Assembly: GCA_026545225.1 (NCBI GenBank)
Contig: CM048853.1
Location: 15,006,755 to 15,070,754 of the forward strand
Length of the DNA: 64,000 nucleotides
Reading direction: 5' to 3'
Source: Cornus controversa
Lineage: Eukaryota; Streptophyta; Magnoliopsida; Cornales; Cornaceae
Part shown: positions 56,827-64,000 of the stretch, piece by piece
Layout: each line of letters begins with the position of its first letter
How positions within the stretch are numbered: position 1 is the first letter of the stretch
Position numbers and translations under genes: made by a program
The notes under the pieces: generated by a model
What the model was told of the DNA's origin: nothing
Database searches by the model: none
Seen by the model: the letters and a program-made list of their open reading frames with translations, nothing else

Positions 56827-58050
56827 CTACTCGAGGGCGGGTGGTGGTGGTGGGGGCTCGGTGGGAGTAGAAGTGGAGGTGGAGGCTCGACCTGCGAACA
56901 GGAACTGCAGGTCCTGTCGGAAGGCTCGGAACTCGTCTAAGATCGCTCTCTGACCCTGTGCCAGAGAAGAAATGTCCGTCCGAATGCCTGCCAGCTGACT
57001 CTGCGTCACCTGGACGTGCTCGTCAAAACCCTGCTGGAGCCGCTCTACGTCAGCTGCCAGACAGGAATAGCCCGTCGCTAAGATATCATGCCGCTCTGCA
57101 GCGACATCCATCTCCTCGTCCTCCATCTTCTCATCCTCTGAGTCAGCCCCTGCAGGCTTTCCCTCATCCGCCTCCACCGGGGCATCCATATCTACATCGT
57201 GTGGTGGATCACCCTGGTGGTCCTGTCGCTCTAAGTGTCGCCTCACCCGCTCCCACTGAGTAGATGTGAAGCGGGTGGGCGGTGCCAACTGGATGTCAGT
57301 ACGACTGACCGGTATACTAGCACTGCTGAGAAAAGCGGCGATCAGGAAAGGGAAGGGAAGCCACCAACTAGCTGATCGCCTCATCCTCTTGTTCACGAGG
57401 CCGTCCCAGACCTTGAACATCTGCCCCCAGATCAGCGACGGGACAGAAAACCAAGTGCCCGTGTGGAAAGCATAGAGGCAACGGAGAAGGTCGCCCCTGC
57501 GCTCTGCCACGTGCTGCATCGGACACGCGTTCTTGATGAGAACGGTGTCCAGGAACCAGAGTCAGCTCGGGCACATCGATTTGGACGTGCAGTTGTGACT
57601 GGGCGTGGTAAATGCCCCGCCACACAAGCCCATCACAATGGAGAACAGCGTCGTGTCTGCTGGAAGTGCGGCCCTGAAAAGTGGCTGACCGTCCGGGCCA
57701 ACCATGTCTGGTGGCTGCTGGTGAGGGATGCCGAGCATATGCGCAATCCGGCTCAGCGTAATCGTGATCGTGACAGTGCCCACGACCGTCTCTAGTGTAT
57801 CCGGCGCTGTGCAGGAGTAGGTCATGCGCTCATAAAAGACCTGCACGAGGCGCTCGTGTGCCACGTCGGTGGGAGGCACACATAGCCGGTCGAGGCGACG
57901 CCTCCTGAGCTCGGCAACCGTCCACGCGGTGTCGGGACGCCTCTCGAACTCGGCTAAGTCAAAAATCTGCTCTGGGTGGAACCTCCGAGACTGGAAGACT
58001 CGCCCGGGCACGTCTCGAACAGAACCGGCGGTGTTCTTCACCCTCGCCAT
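56827..58050 (-). pseudogene. env-like ORF of C2, one stop
   Basis: Reads on the minus strand from ATG 58048-58050 (MARVKNTAGS) to the stop at 56827-56829, in one frame. It is broken by TGA at 57562-57564 (followed by LWFLDTVLIKN, conserved in B4), most simply a CGA-to-TGA change. Core motifs: ERLVQVFYERM, IWGQMFKVWDGLV. An acidic stretch (EDEKMEDEEMDVAAE) and a heptad-like tail ending in a Pro run follow. Composition is clearly more GC-rich than the B homologue. No signal peptide or membrane segment. Confidence 0.87.
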
Positions 58051-59264
58051 AGTCTCGGAACAGCCTGCACTTGATTCCAAAAATTACGTAAATAAAAGAT
58101 AAATAAGAAGAAAACTAAACTAAGAATAAACTAAAAGAAGAAAAAAAATGAAAATGAAGTCCTAGTCCATGGCGCTGACAAGAATTCAAAAAGTCGCTCT
58201 CAAAGAGGCAGTGTGAACAGATGCAACCGAAACAAAGTTGCCGCGGTTACACACCGTACACTAAGCATTTTAAACAAAAAGAATGCCAAATCTCACTCCT
58301 ACATGACTTCCTACCCCCCGAAACCCACAAAATCTCATTACAGATATTTCAATCACATCCATCCACCCCAACATCACCTAACTATGTTTATTACGCCGTA
58401 AAACTATCAAAAATGGCGAGAGAGTATGCAAAATGTAGCCATGCATTACTTACCTCGAGAGGAAGAAGATGAATGGCTCAACCGAAGAAGATCCACTCGC
58501 AGCCGCGAAGAGGAGATCGCGCAAGTGCTAGCGGTGGCTTCATACTGCGTTGGATGGCGGCGGATGATCGGGAATGGTAGATCGAGTGCTCGGGAGTGCT
58601 TGGAGAAGGCTCGGATCGCACGGAGGGAGAGAAGAATTCGGATGGTCTTTTAAAATGGGAGGGAAGCCCAACGGTTTAAATAGACTTTCGGCTCACGTGC
58701 AGGCCCCGCGTGCATCTCGATTGATCGAGATGTGCATTTCGATCAATCGAGATTTCGATTGATCGAGATTTCACTTCGATCAATCGAAATCAGCTTCGAT
58801 CGATCGAGATTGTCTCATCGATCAATCGAAAATTCCTTCACTGAATCACACTTTTACTTCAATCAATCGAACATTTAATTCATTCAATCAAAATTTTATT
58901 TCGATCAATCAAAATTTTCTTCCGATCAATCGAAATTTTCGATCGATCGAAGACCTATCGAAGTGCAATTGAAGAATACTACCTCTCGGGACTTTGGACT
59001 TGGCAAATCTCTGCAATTTTTCGATCAATCGAGATTGAGATTGAGATCAATCGAAATCTCGATTGATCGAGATCCTGGTTTCGATCAATCGAAATGCTCA
59101 AAAACAGTCAGCTTGAGTTATGCTTCAGGGACTTGGATATTTGGGAATTAGATACTACATTGCTTAGATACAAACCTACTTTGGATTAAAGGGACATCAG
59201 GGAAGCATGATAGCTACCATGGCTTCGCCACCTTATACGTCTATGGCACGACGTCTGGATCGGC
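58051..59264 (-). other. Region between integrase and env-like ORF, C2
   Basis: Contains a dense cluster of TCGATCAATCGAGAT-type palindromic words (58714-59096), about 15 to 20 by eye with variants. The remainder is a leader without a gene. Confidence 0.75.
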
Positions 59265-59577
59265 TCACGAGTCAAAATACATGGGATCCGTCAAAGTGAC
59301 GACATCCACGTATTCGGTGGTGACTTGGTCATCCACGCACACTTTTAAGCGCTGCCCGTTCACTTTGAACAACGAGCCGTCTTTCAAGTCCTTCAATTCC
59401 ACCGCTCCGTGGGGAGCGACGGAATTAATCAAAAATGGACCATCCCAACGGGAGCGAAGTTTTCCGGGAAACAAATGGAGGCGTGAGTTGTACAACCATA
59501 CTTTTTGGCCCGGCGAAAATGTTTTGACTCGAATATTATGATCATGAAAGGCTTTGGACTTTGCCTTATAGATTTTC
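59265..59577 (-). pseudogene. pol: Integrase C-terminal end, C2 (part 2 of split gene)
   Basis: Minus strand; contains the GPY-like [12 protein letters not shown] and ends DPMYFDS before the stop. The frame continues from 63742-64000 once E2 and one duplication copy are skipped, with no stop in the visible part. It was open until E2 landed. Confidence 0.88.
59573..59577 (+). repeat. Target-site duplication of E2, left
   Basis: TTTTC; partner at 63742-63746. Confidence 0.85.
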
Positions 59578-62500
59578 TGTCACGCCCCGGTTCCCGAGGC
59601 CCGAAAACCGAGGTGTGAACCCCGTGAGATCACCCTCATGCCCTAACCACCACCTGATCATGCAACCTCAATTTCCTATCATTTTTACAAAAATTGGGCA
59701 TGACCCATTCTAAATAATCAGCTCCTGGCATGATATACCTACTTTACAATTTATATGGACACTTCTGGGCACGTGTCCCCCCAGCATTTATATCTAAACA
59801 GTAAAAATGGACACTTCTGGGCCCGTGTCCCCCCAATATTTCTACAACATGCATAAACAATCATAAATACATGTCTCAGTCCTCAAACGTTCGTATTACA
59901 TACATACATCACATGAATAAATACAATTGAAGGAACTGAATCAATAAAATCGCTTCATACATTTAATCCAAATGTAAAGCATCTATCTATCGACTACCCT
60001 GGACATACATTAGATTCTAAGAAATCTACGTACTACCTCTGCAACTGGGACTACCGATCCCCTTAACTGACTTCGAAATCAGCAATACCTGCAAAACCTG
60101 GGAGGGGGTGAGCTCAAAGGCCCAACAAGGTATGTAGAACCATACTATCACCGCTGCAGCAGGTCGATCCTCACATATTCTCAAAAATATACATGCACTT
60201 AAATATATCACAATATTTAAGACCATGCTCTACCTAGCATGCATGAACCAATGATGTATATGGCTACTCTAGCACATATGAACATACAAAATCCACTATA
60301 TATGATTTTTGAAATCGTTTTCAACATGCTTGAAAGCAGTAAACATTCAGCACCGATATGTATATAGAACATACATGTCAAAGCATTTACATGACCAATG
60401 TAAATCATCTACCACATTTCCTACTCGACAAGTAGCAATCCCAAATGCAATGAAGATGCATTTAAACAGGAAAACATGCTTAACAGATAAACACATAAGC
60501 ATAAAGGTATTTTTCACCTTCCACGTCATAATCCGATACATAAGACAAGCATCAAAGCTTGCACATACTCTCACTCTCGGTCCTCATCCGATACCCCACA
60601 TGATTGGCCCACTCCGAGGATCATGTGACCTAGGACAACTCCGATAACCATCCTATGACCTTGACCTACTCCGCCAACGTCATACTTCCGGGGCAATATT
60701 TTGGTTTGCCCATTGGTGATTAGACCATATCAGCACCGTCACCAATTATTTGTCTACTCAAGGTGATTAGACCATATCAGCACCGTCACCGAGTATTGGG
60801 TAACTTGAAGTGGTTAGACCATATCAGCACCGCCACTGAGCTTATTTTGACTCAAGATGATTAGACCATATCAGCACCGTCACCGAGTCTTAGATGGTTC
60901 AAGGTGGTTAGACCATATCAGCACCGCCACCGAGTATTTACCTACTCCAAGGTGGATAGACCACTGTCACCGAGTATTTACCTACTCCAAGGTGACATAA
61001 CCGCTCCAACGCCCTCACCGTGACCGAGTATTGACCTACTCTGGGTGATTTGCCTACTTTATGACCACAACCATACCCGAGTATTAACCTACTCTAGGTA
61101 ATTCAACCACACTTCCCCGTTTCCTCACAACGGCCCCATATATGCATTTCAAACATATAAACACTAAGCATTCAATTTTGTGCTTCACAATGTACAAGCT
61201 AGTTTTAAGAAAACATAGTGTACATTTCATCTCCGCATAACCACACATATAATTACCTATACATGTAAACCCATGTACAATCACGTATGTGTCATTTCCC
61301 TCCTATACATGCAATATGGATGCATATATACACAGCATAGTACTTTCATGCTTCAACCCATGCTTATGAATAATAAAAAGAAGTATCTAGCATGCTTCTC
61401 ATCACATTCCAACACATATAGCACATATATGTTCAATACCCGCATAACACATCACATATGCCAACAATTTCAACCCTAGCACTTATTTATCATGCTATAA
61501 CCCATGCATACATTTTCTATAAACAGATAGCATGCATTTCATTCCCGTAAACCCACATGTAATCACGTACATGTCAAATCATGCATATAAATCACATATG
61601 CACCTACACTAGCATAAATACAGTCATGCTCTCATTCAATGCATGTATTCATTACAAGTAGCTAACATGCATTCCAATCACAATATATATACACATATAT
61701 ATTACATCACCCACATATGTATCAAAAACATATTAAACACTTAGCACATTTCATGCTTTTCAAATGCTCGCCATAAGTTACATTCAACTTAGCATGCATT
61801 TCTACCACTGTAACCATATATATATAATCACCTATATATATACTTAACCTCATGCACAAGAGCCACATATGCATACAATATAACACATAGCTAAACAGAT
61901 ATTATTTAGCAAACTTTTCATGAATTTTAATCTATACATACATGCATACCACAATGCAAATAGGCGATAAATCTAACATGTTATCACTTCCCAAACCCAC
62001 ACATACATATATATATACACACGCATATATATATCTTCTCATATCCCATGTATGCACAACATCCACCTATACCCACATATATATAAGCACATATATATAT
62101 ATATATGTATATACACATACCACATATGATTAAATTAATAACATATGTAAATTACTCAACGTAAATAAAAAGTACGTAAGAGGTAGAGGCAAGAATCAAC
62201 TTGCCTTAGGTACAGCTCTCAATCGTTCCGTGCCTGCAAGTCGGCCTCTACCAAGTTCGGTCCGGTCCAGTGTCAAAGCCCACACGAACAAATCCATTGG
62301 ACCACCTCTTTACAACCACAGAACACCATAGGCCCGCTATAACCGAACCCTCAGCAAGCATCCACAAACCAGCCACCATGGCTGTCAAGCCCAATCTCAA
62401 ACACCGTTAAACCGGCAGCAACCGAAGACCCCAAAATCCAGCCCAGCCGTGTGCCCCGAACTCAACTAAACCTCCCATGGCTGCCACGACAGTTCACCGC

Positions 62501-63741
62501 CGGAATAGTCAACCGAAAAACCCAAGCACCACGGAAGAAACCCAACCGAACTCGTGATCAAATGTAAGCCAAACAGCCCCTAACCGGGCCATCATCTCAC
62601 TGCCAAATAACCCCTCCGGTGCCACCATGTGCATCCTCAAATAATAACAAAACAGCCGCTACTCAACCCAATAGCGAGCACCCCAAACAGTCCACAAATC
62701 AGCCCCAAAACGGCCGCCAATAAATCCCAGAAATTTGACCCAATCAACTCACCTCAACCGTGAAGACTCAGCCGAAGCCACCGTCGGCACCAGCCACGGC
62801 CAAACCCACCACCGTGACCTCCATGACCACCACCATCCGGCCGCCACAACCGGAACCACCCGAAAACCCACCGTGATTGGACCCCCATCGAACCAGCCGA
62901 AGCTCCCCTTCGCGAAAGGCCCAACTGTGAAACCCCCCACTCGCGGCCAGTAACTCGCAACCAGTCGCCGTCAGCAGCTGCCGGAGCACAGCCTTCGCCG
63001 TCGCCAGCACTCGCCGGAACCAACAAGTTCCAGTCGCGAAACCCCCCCATCCGCGAACCGCTCCGCCGCACCGAGCCGCCTCGCGTCACCGGCACACCAT
63101 CTCAACCCCTTCGGCCACCGCAAACCACCGACAGCCAAGCCACCGCCGGCGCCGAGATCGGCGGCCCCTCCTTCCTTGGGTTTCTCTCTCCCCGATCTCA
63201 CTCGGTCTCTCCTTCTCTCTCTCCCCGACTTCTCCTTCTCTCTCCTCTTTTCTTTTTTCTTTCTTTTTCTCTTTTCTCTTTTCTTTCTTCTTTTCTTTTT
63301 CCTTTTCTTTCTCTTCTCTTTCTTCTTTTTCTCCTTCAGCCGACCCACTCATGCGGTCCTCTCTATTTTGGTCCACTCATTATCTTATTCTCCCAGCCAC
63401 ATGTTCCACATATATATATATTATACATATATATGTATATATATATATCTATTTAATACCACTTCAAATAATAAAACCTAACTGTATCCACGTACCATAT
63501 ACACACTTACACCCACACTCCTATATGTATATATACATATACATATACATATATATATACCACCACATGTACATGCCATTACATGCTCAACAACACACAT
63601 ATATATATAATTCCATTTATATATATGTTCTCGCATTCTTCCAGAATTAATTTATTCGAAAAAAAAATGAATCCGGTCCAAAAATAATTCGGACCGGTCA
63701 AAATCCATCCTGGGCCGGTCAAAATAATTTGGGTCGTTACA
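59578..63741 (+). repeat. Solo LTR, E family (E2), 4164 bp
   Basis: TGTCACGCCCC... to ...GGGTCGTTACA with TTTTC duplications on both sides. Collinear with E1 for most of its length. It differs in its minisatellite block, where CTCCGAGG units pass into GACCATATCAGCACC units (60715-61010). A polypyrimidine run (63180-63345) and AT microsatellites lie near the end. Pro/Arg-rich frames (62735-63376, both strands) are low complexity, not genes. Confidence 0.9.
60715..61010 (+). repeat. 46-bp minisatellite in E2
   Basis: Five to six units of about 46 bp containing GACCATATCAGCACCGTCAC and CGAGTATTTACCTACTC-like spacers. Confidence 0.82.
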
Positions 63742-64000
63742 TTTTCGCATTCTCATACGCGTCATGTCGCAATTCTTCCAATTCATTTAATTGAAGCTTT
63801 CGATTAGAGCCGGCCTTTTGCATGTCAAAATTGAAAGTTTTGGTGGCCCACATAGCTTTATGCTCCAATTCAACCGGAAGATGGCACGCTTTGCCATAAA
63901 CCAACCGATAAGGTGACATTCCAATGGGAGTTTTATATGCGGTTCGGTATGCCCATAATGCATCGTTTAGTCGTAATGACCAATCCTTCCGGTCGGGCCG
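63742..64000 (-). pseudogene. pol: Integrase core-end fragment, C2 (part 1 of split gene)
   Basis: Minus strand; conserved [19 protein letters not shown] and [15 protein letters not shown] motifs of Athila integrases, entering from beyond the window. Interrupted by E2 at 63741; the first five bases also form the right-hand TTTTC duplication. Confidence 0.88.

Larger units (their letters stand above)
53602..64000 (-). mobile_element. C-family element C2, minus strand, runs off the window
   Basis: In minus-strand order: integrase C-terminal part (with the E2 solo LTR inside it), palindromic-word region, env-like ORF, 3' UTR, PPT and 3' LTR. The gag, protease, RT and 5' LTR would lie beyond 64000. 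The target duplication on this side would be ATTTG (53597-53601). Confidence 0.9.

Noticed and set aside
62735..63376. Arg/Lys/Glu-rich ORFs within E2 on both strands
   Set aside because: Translation of a polypyrimidine run and GC-rich LTR sequence.
1..64000. Host genes, tRNA, rRNA or snoRNA
   Set aside because: None found by eye; the tRNA-Asp match is only the 18-base PBS.

Overview
This window is plant nuclear DNA made almost entirely of nested LTR retrotransposons; I found no host gene, rRNA, tRNA or CRISPR array. The plant origin rests on Athila-like Ty3/gypsy proteins: a gag with a CCHC knuckle, a DLG-type protease, an integrase with HHCC and DD35E residues, and an 'env-like' third ORF. 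It also rests on primer-binding sites matching plant tRNA-Asp, and on large LTRs beginning TGTCACGCCC. The species cannot be named from the sequence. A dicot is only a guess.

Three Athila-like families are present, called A, B and C here. All share one layout: LTR, tRNA-Asp PBS, gag-protease(-RT-RNase H)-integrase, a short-word palindrome cluster, env-like ORF, a long 3' UTR with conserved hairpins, PPT (AAGTTTGGGGG-TG), LTR. Two related long-LTR families, D (about 3 kb) and E (about 4.2-4.4 kb), occur only as solo LTRs or LTR pieces.

Left half, outermost to innermost: a minus-strand D LTR (31235-32260) was hit by a C element (C1), of which 28642-31234 is visible. C1 was hit by a B-family deletion derivative, O (12624-17427 plus 25707-28641). 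O was hit twice: by A in its 5' LTR (1-12623) and by M, another B element, in its 3' UTR (17428-25706, target duplication GAGTG). Centre: a 4.36-kb solo E LTR (E1, 32976-37331, duplication AGTTT) sits in a D LTR piece (D1). Right half: a minus-strand D LTR (D2: 38467-39199, 42203-42311, 53056-53601) was hit by a solo D LTR (39200-42202, duplication TGGAA), by a complete young B element (B4, 42312-53055, duplication GATAC) and by a minus-strand C element (C2, 53602 to beyond the window). C2 carries its own solo E LTR (E2, 59578-63741, duplication TTTTC) inside the integrase.

The most interesting biology is in family B. M and B4 have ORFs of identical length, 3795 bp, running gag-protease-integrase with no reverse transcriptase or RNase H. 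B4's two LTRs differ at only about 4 of 1506 positions, so this RT-less form moved recently and must have borrowed RT. The second highlight is a block in the 3' UTR of all three families whose closing stems differ in sequence but keep base pairing, which suggests a conserved RNA element. A hairpin abutting the PPT also shows a compensatory change. All counts were made by eye.
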